The notes: generated from the letters alone by a model not told the origin. 64,000 nucleotides of DNA from Bifidobacterium boum (GCF_000741535.1 NZ_JGYQ01000016.1:431454-495453), one strand, 5' to 3'. Shown: positions 27,051-36,175, counted from the first letter of the stretch. Made by a program: numbers and translations.

Positions 27051-28661
27051 TTACATCGGCTGATTGCCGTGATGCTTCTCCACCGGCCGGAAGCGACGCT
27101 TGCCGGCGAAAGTGCGCAGGACCCCGGCGATCGCGTCCCTGGTCTGCTCGGGGTCGATCATCGCGTCGATCTGCCCGGTTTCCATCGCAAGATTCGCGTT
27201 GACGGTCGTGGTCTGATAGTCGGCGACGTACTTGGCGCGCAGCGCCTCCACGTCCTGCCCGCGTTCCTTGGCTTTCTGTAGGTCCTTGCGGTGGATGATG
27301 TTGACCGCGCCCTGGGCACCGAGCACCGCAATCTGGCTGGACGGCCAGGCGAGGTTCACATCCGCGCCGATCGCCTTGGAACCCATGACGATGTATGCGC
27401 CGCCGAAGGCCTTGCGCAGGATCACCGTCACCATCGGCACTTGTGCATTCGCGTACGCGTAAATCACTTTCGCGCCGCGGCGGATGATACCCGCATGCTC
27501 CTGGTCGCTGCCCGGTTTGTATCCCGGCGTGTCCACAAGCGTAACGACCGGCAAGTTGAACGCGTCGCACAACCGCACGAAACGCGCGACCTTCTCGGAG
27601 GACTCGACATCGAGGATGCCGGCGAGCACATTCGGCTGGTTGGCGACGATACCGACCGGATGGCCTTCAATGCAGGCGAAACCGACCACCGCGGATTTCG
27701 CGTACAGTTCCTGCACCTGCACGAACTCGCCATAGTCGACGATACAGTGGATGACATCAAGCATGTCATACGGTTGACGGTCGTTATCCGGCACGATGGA
27801 AGCGATACGTGCGGCGGCCGCCTGGTCGGCGTGGGTGGACGCGTAGGCGAACACGGGAGGCTCCGACTGGCAGTTCGACGGCAGGTACGCGAGCACGGTG
27901 CGCGCGTAGTCGATCGCATCCGCCTCATCCTCACCAAGATAGTGGGCAACGCCGGAAACCACGTTATGCACGTAGCCGCCGCCCAAATCCGCCATACTGA
28001 TCATCTCACCGGTGGATGCTTTGACCACGTTCGGACCGGTGACGAACATGTCGGAGTTCTCGCGCGTCATGATGATCAGATCGGTCAGCGCCGGGCAATA
28101 CACGGCGCCGCCTGCGCACGGGCCGAGAATGATCGAGATCTGCGGGACGAAACCGCTTGCCTCGCAGGTTTTCTTGAAGATCCGACCATACTGGCTCAGC
28201 GCCGCAACACCCTCCTGGATGCGCGCGCCACCAGAGTCGATGAGCGCGACAATCGGCACTTTGAGGCTGATCGCCATATCCATGAGATGGCAGATCTTCT
28301 CGCCCTCGGCCACGCCGAGTGTGCCGCCGCGCACGGAAAAATCCTGCGCGTACACGGCGACCGTGCGGCCATACACTTTGCCGAACCCGGTGATAACGGC
28401 CGAACCCGCCACCCCCTTGTTGATGTCGCCGCCGACAAACCGGCCGATTTCCTGGAAGCTGTCCGCGTCGAACAGCAGGTCGAGGCGCTCGCGAGCCGTG
28501 CCTTTGCCTTTCGCATGCTGGCGTTCGCGAGCATGCTCTTCGGCGGTGCGCGCAAGTTCGGCGGCCCGTCCCACCGCCGGGCGGATCGGCTGGGTCGCGT
28601 CTTGCGCCGTGGTGTTCGCCGGCTGCACTGATGATTGCGGTGCGCTGATGGTACTGGTCAT
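27051..28661 (-). CDS. accD: Acyl-CoA carboxylase, carboxyltransferase beta subunit
   Basis: The 536-residue subunit moves CO2 from carboxybiotin to acetyl-CoA (or propionyl-CoA) to make malonyl-CoA. It has the two crotonase-like halves of the PccB/AccD5 type: an N-terminal half with TARERLDLLFD, LIDSGGARIQEGV and GPCAGGAVYCPAL, and a C-terminal half with DTPGYKPGSDQEHAGIIRRG and LRKAFGGAYIVMGSK. The ATG at 28661 overlaps the accC stop by 4 bp, showing translational coupling. Position next to FAS-I argues that acetyl-CoA is the main substrate, but sequence alone does not exclude propionyl-CoA. Confidence 0.94.
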   Translation of the reverse strand: MTSTISAPQSSVQPANTTAQDATQPIRPAVGRAAELARTAEEHARERQHAKGKGTARERLDLLFDADSFQEIGRFVGGDINKGVAGSAVITGFGKVYGRTVAVYAQDFSVRGGTLGVAEGEKICHLMDMAISLKVPIVALIDSGGARIQEGVAALSQYGRIFKKTCEASGFVPQISIILGPCAGGAVYCPALTDLIIMTRENSDMFVTGPNVVKASTGEMISMADLGGGYVHNVVSGVAHYLGEDEADAIDYARTVLAYLPSNCQSEPPVFAYASTHADQAAAARIASIVPDNDRQPYDMLDVIHCIVDYGEFVQVQELYAKSAVVGFACIEGHPVGIVANQPNVLAGILDVESSEKVARFVRLCDAFNLPVVTLVDTPGYKPGSDQEHAGIIRRGAKVIYAYANAQVPMVTVILRKAFGGAYIVMGSKAIGADVNLAWPSSQIAVLGAQGAVNIIHRKDLQKAKERGQDVEALRAKYVADYQTTTVNANLAMETGQIDAMIDPEQTRDAIAGVLRTFAGKRRFRPVEKHHGNQPM

Positions 28662-30544
28662 TGCCGGTCTCCTTCCGTGCCCTGGCCTTCGCCCGCCGAT
28701 GCCGCGGATGCCGCTTGTGCGCCTTCGGCGGCGTGGATATCAAGCTCGACAAGCGTCTGCCCGCCGTCAACACCGTCCGCGGGACCGACGCAGATTTTCT
28801 TGACCGTGCCGTTGACCGGCGCGTACACGTAGTTCTCCATCTTCATGGATTCAAGCACGACCAACAGGTCGCCCTTGGTGACGCTCTGGTCTTCCGCCAC
28901 GTTGACGCGGGTGACGATCGCCTGCATCGGCGAGGAGATGATGCCGCTTTTCGCCCCGTCATCCACCTTCGGCTTGCCGATATCGTGCAAGCCTTGACCG
29001 CGCAACGGCTGGGTGGCACGCCGCGCGGACCGCACGCGGGCGGCACCCGTCAGCCCATCGACAATCGTCTGGGGGACAGTGAGTTTGACCCGCTTGTCAT
29101 TGACTTCGATGAAGAAGGAATCGCTGGCGGCAGGCTTTTCGCTGGAAGCGCCGGCGAGTGAAGCGGGCTGACCGGCACCGGCGGCCGCCGGCTCACGGTT
29201 GAGATACTTGCGCTCCAGCCATTTGGTGGATACGCTGAACGGATGCTGTTCGGCAGTGAACTCAGGATCGTCGAAGATCTGCTCGAACAGGCTCACCGGC
29301 GACGGCACGCCTTCAATACGCAGCTCGCCGAGCGCCCGTCGCACGCGGGCGACCGCAGTCGCGCGATTCTGCGCGGTGACGACGAGCTTGCCCATCAGGG
29401 AATCGAATTTCGGCGAGATCGTGTCCCCCGCCTTGACTCCGGAATCCACGCGGATTCCCGGACCGGCCGGCCATTGCAATCCGGTGAGCGTGCCTGAACT
29501 CGGTGTCAGGTTCGTCGCAGGGTCCTCACAGGTGATGCGCAGCTCGAAGCTATGTCCGCGGATGCTCTCCGGGTGGGTCAGATGCCCGCCTGCAGCGATG
29601 GTCAGCTGTTCGCGCACCAAATCCAATCCGCATACCTGCTCACTGACCGTATGCTCGACCTGCAACCGCGGGTTGACTTCCAGGAAATACACTTTGCCTT
29701 GCTCGGTGAGCATGAACTCGCAAGTGCCAAGCCCAACGTAATCCACCGCCTCGAACAGGCCGCGAGAGTAGCGTTCCAACGCTTCAAGCGCTTTCGGGGG
29801 CAGGAAGGGGGCGGGAGCTTCTTCGACGAGTTTCTGGTTCCGGCGCTGCACCGAGCAGTCACGCGTCGAATACACGACGAAATCGCCGTGGCTGTCCCGC
29901 CCGCACTGGGTTTCCACATGACGCGCCTTGTCGATGAACCGTTCGACAAAATACTCGTCCAAATCACCGCCTTGGAGCGCGTCATGACTCAAATAGAAGC
30001 TGCGCAGCTCGTCATCGTTGTGCACGATGGTGATGCCGCGGCCGCCACCGCCATCCGTGCGCTTCATCATAATCGGATAGCCGTGCGTCTGCGCGAAATC
30101 AAGCAGCTCACGCATGTCACGCACCGGTTCGGAAATACCGGGGACCGGCGGGACTTTCGCGCGGGCGGCAACCCGGCGGGCCGTGATCTTGTCACCCAGA
30201 TCAACCAGGGCTTTCGGATCGGGACCGACCCAGACGGCTCCGGTCTCACGCACCTTGGTTGCGAATGACGGGACTTCAGAGAGGAACCCGTAGCCGGGGT
30301 GCACCGCGTCGGCACCGCTCCTGTGCAGGATGCCGATCAGCAGATCCTCGTTGAGATACGTGTCACGGTAGGTGTCGCCGGGCAGCAGATACGCCTCATC
30401 CGCCATCTGGACGTATTGTTCGTCACGATCCTGTTCGGCGTACACAGCGACCGTGCGAATGCCCATTTCCCGGGCGGTGCGCACGACGCGCAGCGCGATT
30501 TCGCCGCGGTTCGCCACCAGAAGTTTGCTGACAGTATTGACCAT
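28658..30544 (-). CDS. accC: Acyl-CoA carboxylase alpha subunit: biotin carboxylase fused to biotin carboxyl carrier domain
   Basis: The protein has 628 residues. The N-terminal biotin carboxylase has KLLVANRGEIALRVVRTARE, the ATP-grasp glycine loop KRTDGGGGRGI and the catalytic region FLEVNPRLQVEHTVSE. A linker leads to the C-terminal BCCP domain with VLESMKMENYVYAP, where Lys568 of the MKM motif is the biotin attachment site. It carboxylates biotin with bicarbonate and ATP and hands it to AccD. The ATG at 30544 is preferred; upstream codons are leader. accD is coupled by a 4-bp overlap. A biotin importer gene is divergent and a biotin ligase gene is close by. Confidence 0.96.
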   Translation of the reverse strand: MVNTVSKLLVANRGEIALRVVRTAREMGIRTVAVYAEQDRDEQYVQMADEAYLLPGDTYRDTYLNEDLLIGILHRSGADAVHPGYGFLSEVPSFATKVRETGAVWVGPDPKALVDLGDKITARRVAARAKVPPVPGISEPVRDMRELLDFAQTHGYPIMMKRTDGGGGRGITIVHNDDELRSFYLSHDALQGGDLDEYFVERFIDKARHVETQCGRDSHGDFVVYSTRDCSVQRRNQKLVEEAPAPFLPPKALEALERYSRGLFEAVDYVGLGTCEFMLTEQGKVYFLEVNPRLQVEHTVSEQVCGLDLVREQLTIAAGGHLTHPESIRGHSFELRITCEDPATNLTPSSGTLTGLQWPAGPGIRVDSGVKAGDTISPKFDSLMGKLVVTAQNRATAVARVRRALGELRIEGVPSPVSLFEQIFDDPEFTAEQHPFSVSTKWLERKYLNREPAAAGAGQPASLAGASSEKPAASDSFFIEVNDKRVKLTVPQTIVDGLTGAARVRSARRATQPLRGQGLHDIGKPKVDDGAKSGIISSPMQAIVTRVNVAEDQSVTKGDLLVVLESMKMENYVYAPVNGTVKKICVGPADGVDGGQTLVELDIHAAEGAQAASAASAGEGQGTEGDRQ

Positions 30545-30611
30545 GCTTTCCAAGCTATGACGCGAAGCTTGAGCGGGACGGGGGCATGGACGACAAAGAA
30601 TCCGCGATCTT

Positions 30612-30640
30612 TTTGTAACCCTCCACAAACGTCACCGTAA
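30612..30640 (-). promoter_or_regulatory. Candidate promoter of the accC-accD-fas operon
   Basis: On the minus strand TTACGG (30635-30640) and TACAAA (30612-30617) are spaced by 17 bp, about 68 bp upstream of the accC start. The match to consensus is modest. A GGCGG/CCGCC inverted repeat lies just upstream at 30658-30671. Confidence 0.33.
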
Positions 30641-30674
30641 GTTGGCTTGCGATTTTCGGCGGTATTCCGCCATT

Positions 30675-30705
30675 GTTGCGTCTGTAACGCAACCGAGGCG
30701 ATACT
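30675..30705 (+). promoter_or_regulatory. bioY promoter with operator-like inverted repeat
   Basis: TTGCGT (30676-30681) and GATACT (30700-30705) form a promoter with an 18-bp spacer, 84 bp upstream of bioY. A perfect inverted repeat, GTTGCGT-ctgta-ACGCAAC (30675-30693), overlaps the -35 box, so a bound protein would repress. The local BirA has no DNA-binding domain, so another biotin or lipid regulator would have to bind. Confidence 0.5.
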
Positions 30706-30789
30706 TGGACGACATGGAGACGCACAACCGCGCCCATACAATGATGCCCTGCACGCCCAGTCAGGGCGCATTGGAAAGAAAGGGCTTCC

Positions 30790-31407
30790 ATGTCATCACC
30801 TACCACACCATCAGCCACGGTTTCCGTCACGACTTCGACCACCGCACGCCGCCTGCTGCAATCAGCAGGCGTGTCCCTGCTGTTCGCACTGCTCCTGTGG
30901 GCTGCAGCAGCCGCCGGGCGCATTCCGATTCCCGGCACGCCGGTCGCCATCACCTTGCAGACCTTCGTGCTCATGCTCGCCGCCTTGAGTCTTGATTGGC
31001 GCGAAGCCGGCGGCGCGGTCGTGTTGTATCTGCTCGCCGGAGCCGCCGGCCTGCCTGTGTTCTCTGGCGGCATGTCCACGCTGGCGCTGGTCGGCCCGAG
31101 TGCCGGCTTCCTGTTCGGCTTCCTGCCGGGTGCCATCGTCACGTCCCTGCTCAAGGGCAAGGCACGCAGCACGGGTGCACGCGCCTACTGGCTGACCGCC
31201 GTGAGGTATTTCGGCGCCTCGCTGGTCGGCTGCGTGGTTGTCGTGTACGCCTTCGGTGTAAGCATCCAGGCGATGCTCACGCATGTTCCCCTGAGCGCTG
31301 TGGCGCTCGCCTCGCTCGGCTTCGCCGGCGGTGACCTGCTCAAGGCAGTTGTCGCCTCCGCAGCCGTCAGCGGGCTGTCCTCATACATCGCCCGTGATGC
31401 GAAGTAA
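30790..31407 (+). CDS. bioY: BioY-type biotin transporter substrate-binding membrane protein
   Basis: The 205-residue membrane protein is the S component of an ECF-type biotin importer. Family features are IPIPGTPVAITLQTFVLMLAAL near residue 48, the AAGLPVFSGG motif, and about six hydrophobic helices ending in a short basic tail. The ATG at 30790 follows GAAAGAAAGGG. BioY is shared by BioM/BioN or the general ECF module; neither is in the window. It is divergent from accC and convergent with birA, which groups biotin uptake, biotin attachment and the biotin-using enzyme. Confidence 0.93.
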   Translation: MSSPTTPSATVSVTTSTTARRLLQSAGVSLLFALLLWAAAAAGRIPIPGTPVAITLQTFVLMLAALSLDWREAGGAVVLYLLAGAAGLPVFSGGMSTLALVGPSAGFLFGFLPGAIVTSLLKGKARSTGARAYWLTAVRYFGASLVGCVVVVYAFGVSIQAMLTHVPLSAVALASLGFAGGDLLKAVVASAAVSGLSSYIARDAK

Positions 31408-31471
31408 CGACGACGAACGTCGAATAACGCCAAATAACGACCGTACGCACTAGTCGCACCAGTCGATAGCG

Positions 31472-31508
31472 GAAGGCCGCCGTCCCATGATTGTGGGCGG
31501 CGGCCTTC
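31472..31508. terminator. Bidirectional terminator between bioY and birA
   Basis: GAAGGCCGCCG (31472-31482) pairs with CGGCGGCCTTC (31498-31508). An inner CCCA/TGGG stem follows across a one-base bulge, with a six-base loop. It stands between two convergent genes. Confidence 0.75.
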
Positions 31509-31558
31509 TGCATGTTCCGCAGTATCCGCGAATCCGTCAATGAACGCGTCGGACGCGC

Positions 31559-32431
31559 TCAGGCGAGCACGCCGACGTCACCGGTCGTGACCGTATGTTT
31601 GGCACCGTCATCATCCACGATGGCAAGCGAAGCGTCAGGATTGATGCGCACGGCACGCCCCTCAAGCGCGTCGCCGCCAACCAATCGCGCTTGGACACGC
31701 CGGCCGAGCGTCCAACTCAACCGCTCGGTCTCGTCAAGCAACTGGCCGGCATACCCGTGGCTGTCCTGAACAAACTGTGCGATCCGATTTCGCAGGCCGG
31801 CTGTCAGGTCCGCCGCGAGCATATCGCGCACCACCTGCGCGTCCGGCAACGGATCGACATGCAGTTGCAGCGAGGTGGATTGCGGGGTCGGCAGGCTTTC
31901 CGCGCGCAACGCAAGATTGATACCGATGCCGATGATCACGCCCACACGCTGCGTGTCAAGCGGCACCAGCTGGACGAGAATCCCGCCAAGCTTCAAACCA
32001 TGGCAGAAGATGTCATTCGGCCATTTGATGGCCAGCGAGCAATCCTGCCGACGCGGACTGGCACCGCAAGCGCGGACGGTACTTCTGATTGCGTCCAAGG
32101 AGGCCAATCCCGCCAATGTCGGCAGCCATCCGTTGACGGTCTCGTCAGCGACCACCTGCCGAGGCATCACCGTGACGAACGACACCGTGAACGACTCTCC
32201 CGGCCGGTTCACCCACGCACGCCCAAGCCGTCCGTGCCCGCCGGTCTGGTAGTCCGCCGCAATCACCGTGATCTTCCCGTCATCCGCCGGGTCGCCCCCG
32301 ATCCGCCCATCGGCGAGCATCTCGCCGGCAAGCGTGTTCGTCGAATCCACCTCGGCCAATGCGATCAGCCGGTCAGACTCCTGCTCGGTCCGCGGCATGC
32401 GTGGAATCGTCCCCTGTTTATCAAACTCCAT
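31559..32431 (-). CDS. birA: Biotin-[acetyl-CoA-carboxylase] ligase
   Basis: The 290-residue ligase activates biotin with ATP and attaches it to the BCCP lysine of AccC. It shows EVDSTNTLAGEM, the biotin/ATP loop GGHGRLGRAW, the segment IKWPNDIFCHGLKLGGILV, and GVIIGIGINL. A C-terminal SH3-like domain ends in DDDGAKHTVTTGDV. There is no N-terminal helix-turn-helix, so this is a ligase-only BirA and cannot be the biotin repressor. The ATG at 32431 follows CTGGGAG. Confidence 0.95.
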   Translation of the reverse strand: MEFDKQGTIPRMPRTEQESDRLIALAEVDSTNTLAGEMLADGRIGGDPADDGKITVIAADYQTGGHGRLGRAWVNRPGESFTVSFVTVMPRQVVADETVNGWLPTLAGLASLDAIRSTVRACGASPRRQDCSLAIKWPNDIFCHGLKLGGILVQLVPLDTQRVGVIIGIGINLALRAESLPTPQSTSLQLHVDPLPDAQVVRDMLAADLTAGLRNRIAQFVQDSHGYAGQLLDETERLSWTLGRRVQARLVGGDALEGRAVRINPDASLAIVDDDGAKHTVTTGDVGVLA

Positions 32432-32629
32432 GACTCCCAGCCTAACGCCGATACGATCGAAACCGCGGATGTACGCGCCGGATGGTCCACACGACAGACG
32501 GCTGGAACCGCGAACCGGTATCCGCGATGCCGGTTTGTGAACCAATCCTCACACAACAGCACCCAGCCCCAGCCCCAGCCAAGTCCTCCCCCACCGTCGA
32601 ACCACTCCGGACGACTCCTTGCATCAGAC

Positions 32630-32635
32630 TACAAT
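32630..32635 (+). promoter_or_regulatory. -10 box next to a start codon, suggesting a leaderless transcript
   Basis: TACAAT at 32630-32635 ends only 8 bp before the ATG at 32644, and no ribosome site is present. Transcription would begin about at the start codon. No strong -35 is seen. Confidence 0.4.
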
Positions 32636-32643
32636 GCTCAAGC

Positions 32644-34845
32644 ATGACTGAAGCCACGCGAACCACGACAAACCAGACCACGCCGCACGCGCAGCCCGAC
32701 CAGTCGGTTTCGCCCAGCATCGCGCACGGCAACAGCCGTACCCATTCATCTCGCTCATCCCGCGGCGCCCAGCATCGACACCTGGAACGCGTCGGGCATA
32801 TCGCCCGATTGGCGCTCGCCGTACTCGCCGTGCTGTGGTTGAGTTTTTGCACAGCAGTCGGCCCATGCTACTGGTTCGGCGGCGGTATCGCCGACTGGAA
32901 GGGCACCAACACCCTGTTTTTCCTCGTCGCCGCAGGCATCTACACACTGATTCTGCTGGCCTTGGTCCGCGTGGGAGGCGGGTTGCCGCCACTGCCGCCG
33001 GCAATACACACCCCATTGCGCCGTATCGCAACTGCGCTCCGTACTCTCGGCTCACGCCGCCGGTTCCAACGTCTAGGCACCCTGCTGCGGGCGATGGCGC
33101 GCGGCTGGCACCGTTTCGCATCAACCCGTGTCGCCACAATCGTCGCACGTGGTTGGCGTACTATACGTATAGCCGCCCCGCGCATCATCATGCGATGCAC
33201 GAGCAGTTGGCTTGGTTTGGCGCTGATCCTGTTCATCGGATGGCTATGGGTGCCGACCACCCTGTTGTCCGCGTTCGGCGCGGATATCCGCTCGCAGACC
33301 CGCGAATTCAGTTGGGCGTGGAACCAGTGGACCGGCTTGCAACAGCCGTACACTGGGTTCTTCGCTTTCGTCCCGATGGATATCTACCCGACCGCGCACT
33401 ACCTGTGGCCGCAAAACCCGACGTATCTGACCGACCAGCATAATCTCGTACTCACCGTGGTCTATGGGGCGGTCGCCGCCGCGTCACGCTATTTCACCGG
33501 TTCGAATGACGCCGGCTATGTGCTGCTGTCCGCACTCCAGTTCCTGTTCGCCGTATTCTGCTGTGCGGCGACCATGCATCGTTTCTTCAACCTGCCGTGG
33601 ATTGCGGATGATACCAAGGCTGACATACCACCAAGCGAGCCTGACAGCACTGCGCAAGACTATCCACATGCCGCCACGCGTGCCGGCGTATGGCCCCGCG
33701 TACTGACCATCCTGTTCTTCCTGGTGTGCCCGATTCCGGTGTTCGCCACCATCAGCCTGACCAAATCACCATTGTTCGCGTTCGCGTTCGTCTGGTGGTT
33801 CGGCATCGTCTACCAGCTGCATATGACCCGCGCCACGCAGGATGGGAAACCCCGGCGGCTGCCGCGCAACACGTTCATCGCCGGTATCGTCAGCGCCTGC
33901 GTTATGCTGATCAGCGCGAAATACGCGTGGTATATTCTGCTCGCGCAGACCATCATCATGCTTGTCGCCGATCGCAAACGGTGGAAAACCTATATCGCCA
34001 TCCTGCTGCTGCCAGCCGTGATTATGCATGGCGGACTGATGATGCTAGTCGCTTCCGGCAGCGTCATCAACGGTGATCCGATTGAGAGCCGCGGCATCCA
34101 ATTGCAGCAGATCGCGCGTGTCGCCAAACTCAATCCGACCGGCATCCCCAAGGACGCGGCGGCCAAACTCGCCCCGATTTTCAATCTCGACCAAATGGGG
34201 GAATCCTACTTCCAGCAGGACGCCGACCCGGTGAAATCCTCAGGTATCCAATCCAAAAAAGTCAGTTACAAGTGGAGGTCGGTCACCAAAGAGGATATGG
34301 CTGATTTCAACAGCGCATGGTGGCAGATTGTACGAGCCAATCCCGTCATCGCGTTGGACGCGTTCCTTGCCGAATGTTTCGGGTATTTCGACGTTGCGGA
34401 CCTGCCTTACGTGTCCATGGACTATTACGTGACCAGCGACTATGTGGACAATACCGCGTGGATCGGGAAATGGCAGCAGCAATGGCGGCATGACATCGCA
34501 AAATTCGCCCGCGATTGGAGCAACATCCCCGTACTCGGATGGGTTACGCACGGCAATTTCTATGTCATTGTCACCTTGCTTATCGGCGCGGCTGAAGTCC
34601 TGCGCCGGCGGTGGCGCACGCTCGCCTGGCATATGCCGCTGCTGCTGCTCATGGGCGTGATGGTCACCTCGCCGGCCAATAATTTCGAACGCCATATGCT
34701 GCCGGTCACCTTCGTGTTCTGCTTCCTGCTGCTGACCTACTGGCGTGAATCACGCCGCGTCGGCGGCACCGCTGTCGAGCAGGAGTCCAGACACGCCACC
34801 ACTGGCGGTGAACCTGCCCGTGACACGGTGAAGGCACGGAACTAG
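32644..34845 (+). CDS. Large polytopic membrane protein (DUF6020-like, possible glycosyltransferase-type)
   Basis: The 733-residue protein has a hydrophilic N-terminus of about 50 residues and about twelve membrane segments. Between early helices lies an extracytoplasmic loop with DIYPTAHYLWPQNPTYLTDQHN. The repeated pattern of aromatic and acidic loop residues, the long final soluble segment (near residues 480-620) and the helix layout recall polyprenyl-phosphate-sugar glycosyltransferases, and I believe the family is DUF6020, but no catalytic motif proves it. Just before its end it runs FERHMLPVTFVFCFLLL. The start follows a -10 box directly, with no ribosome site. The PucR-type regulator gene follows after 10 bp. 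Confidence 0.7.
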   Translation: MTEATRTTTNQTTPHAQPDQSVSPSIAHGNSRTHSSRSSRGAQHRHLERVGHIARLALAVLAVLWLSFCTAVGPCYWFGGGIADWKGTNTLFFLVAAGIYTLILLALVRVGGGLPPLPPAIHTPLRRIATALRTLGSRRRFQRLGTLLRAMARGWHRFASTRVATIVARGWRTIRIAAPRIIMRCTSSWLGLALILFIGWLWVPTTLLSAFGADIRSQTREFSWAWNQWTGLQQPYTGFFAFVPMDIYPTAHYLWPQNPTYLTDQHNLVLTVVYGAVAAASRYFTGSNDAGYVLLSALQFLFAVFCCAATMHRFFNLPWIADDTKADIPPSEPDSTAQDYPHAATRAGVWPRVLTILFFLVCPIPVFATISLTKSPLFAFAFVWWFGIVYQLHMTRATQDGKPRRLPRNTFIAGIVSACVMLISAKYAWYILLAQTIIMLVADRKRWKTYIAILLLPAVIMHGGLMMLVASGSVINGDPIESRGIQLQQIARVAKLNPTGIPKDAAAKLAPIFNLDQMGESYFQQDADPVKSSGIQSKKVSYKWRSVTKEDMADFNSAWWQIVRANPVIALDAFLAECFGYFDVADLPYVSMDYYVTSDYVDNTAWIGKWQQQWRHDIAKFARDWSNIPVLGWVTHGNFYVIVTLLIGAAEVLRRRWRTLAWHMPLLLLMGVMVTSPANNFERHMLPVTFVFCFLLLTYWRESRRVGGTAVEQESRHATTGGEPARDTVKARN

Positions 34846-34855
34846 GCTGGACCCC

Positions 34856-35839
34856 ATGGTCTCATCTTCCGTACATGCCGGTTCGGGCGGCGAACGCAAG
34901 GATCTGCTCGACCTGCTTATGGTACGGCTCGCCGCTATGCTCGGCGATGACGTGCTTGACCGCGCCCATACCGCAGCGGCAGGCCGGTCTGCATCCAATA
35001 CCGTGGCCGATACGGCCGACGCTCACAAGGATTCGCCACACACGCTGTCCCCCGGCCCTACTGACGCGCGGACACTGCTCGAATCCATCGTATTCGCCTG
35101 TCTGGCTGAAGGTATCGACGACGAGCGGATCGTGTCCCTGATGCATCTGCTCGGCTGGCCGGGCAGTTTCATATGCTGCAGTATCGCCGGCACACCCGCG
35201 CAGCATGACGTGTCCGTATGTGCGGCATCCATCCGTACGTCGCTTCCCGCCCGTCAGGACGGCACGCCACAGGATTGCCTTATCGGCGAGCATGACGGGC
35301 ATCTTATTGCCCTTGTACGAGTGGACGACGAGACAAGTCCCGACCAGGTTGCCGGTATTGCGAAAACTTGTTTTGACCCGGCTGAACCCATTTGTCTTGG
35401 CCCTACGCGGCAGAACGCATCCGGCGCATCACACGCCATCCAGGCCGTCATCAATGCGCTGTTCGCCATGCGTGCATGCACGCGGGACGTACCGCAGCCG
35501 ATGCGCACTGAGGATCTGCTGCCGGAGCGGGCGCTAATGGGTGATGAGGATGCGCGCGATGAGCTGATCGGATCGATTTATGAGGCTCTGAAAGGTGACA
35601 ATCCGGATGACCCCACCCTGCTCACCGTCAGTATTTTCCTTGATTCCGGCGCTTCGCTTGACGCGACCGCGCGAGCCTTGAGCGTGCATCCCAACACTGT
35701 GCGCTACCGACTCAAACGCGCCACGGAAATCTGCGGCTGGGACGCGACCGACACGCGTGAAGCGTACATCCTGTCAACCGCGATCACGTTGGGGCGTCTG
35801 CGTGACGCGGGCATGTGGCGTGACAACGGTGAGCGGTAG
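34856..35839 (+). CDS. PucR-family transcriptional regulator (helix-turn-helix C-terminal domain)
   Basis: The 327-residue protein ends in the PucR/CdaR-type DNA-binding domain, LLTVSIFLDSGASLDATARA then LSVHPNTVRYRLKRATEICG. The N-terminal two thirds form a poorly conserved sensor-like region that includes LLESIVFACLAEGIDDE. In Streptomyces a regulator of this architecture, FasR, activates fatty-acid synthesis genes. This gene is about 4 kb from the accC-accD-fas operon, so a similar role is plausible but is inference. It follows the membrane protein gene by 10 bp and shares its transcript. The ATG at 34856 follows AGGCTGG. Confidence 0.8.
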   Translation: MVSSSVHAGSGGERKDLLDLLMVRLAAMLGDDVLDRAHTAAAGRSASNTVADTADAHKDSPHTLSPGPTDARTLLESIVFACLAEGIDDERIVSLMHLLGWPGSFICCSIAGTPAQHDVSVCAASIRTSLPARQDGTPQDCLIGEHDGHLIALVRVDDETSPDQVAGIAKTCFDPAEPICLGPTRQNASGASHAIQAVINALFAMRACTRDVPQPMRTEDLLPERALMGDEDARDELIGSIYEALKGDNPDDPTLLTVSIFLDSGASLDATARALSVHPNTVRYRLKRATEICGWDATDTREAYILSTAITLGRLRDAGMWRDNGER

Positions 35840-35965
35840 GTGTGATGACGGGGGCATAGTACCACGCAGCACGGGGCAGCCTTGGGCGCCGAGGGACTTG
35901 ATGCCGTAGGGGCCTGCGTCCCGATGAACTCCCGGGCAAATTCCCACAAACCGGCTATCGGCGAG

Positions 35966-35993
35966 AAAACTCCCGCATTGCCATGGGAGTTTT
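35966..35993. terminator. Terminator after the PucR-type gene
   Basis: AAAACTCCC (35966-35974) pairs exactly with GGGAGTTTT (35985-35993) around a ten-base loop. The right arm itself supplies the T run on the plus strand. Confidence 0.65.
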
Positions 35994-36130
35994 AGCGTGG
36001 ATACACGAATCCAGCGGTGTTCTCCCGATATCGGTTTCCGGGGGCGAATTCAACAACCGCGGAATTCCAACGTTTCCGTTGGGAGATTATCCGCAGGGGC
36101 ACGGAATTGCAGCGATCTCCCCCGCAGAAC

Positions 36131-36175
36131 GCGGGAGAACAGCCACGAATCATGGAATTCGCGGAGTTCTCCCGC
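36131..36175. repeat. Inverted repeat GCGGGAGAAC / GTTCTCCCGC
   Basis: The 10-bp arms at 36131-36140 and 36166-36175 are exact complements with a 25-base loop. A third related arm, GTTCTCCCG, lies at 36019-36027, so alternative pairings are possible. Confidence 0.6.

Noticed and set aside
30790..31407. bioY considered as part of a riboswitch-controlled unit
   Set aside because: The 84-bp leader shows a promoter and inverted repeat but no structure I recognise as a riboswitch.
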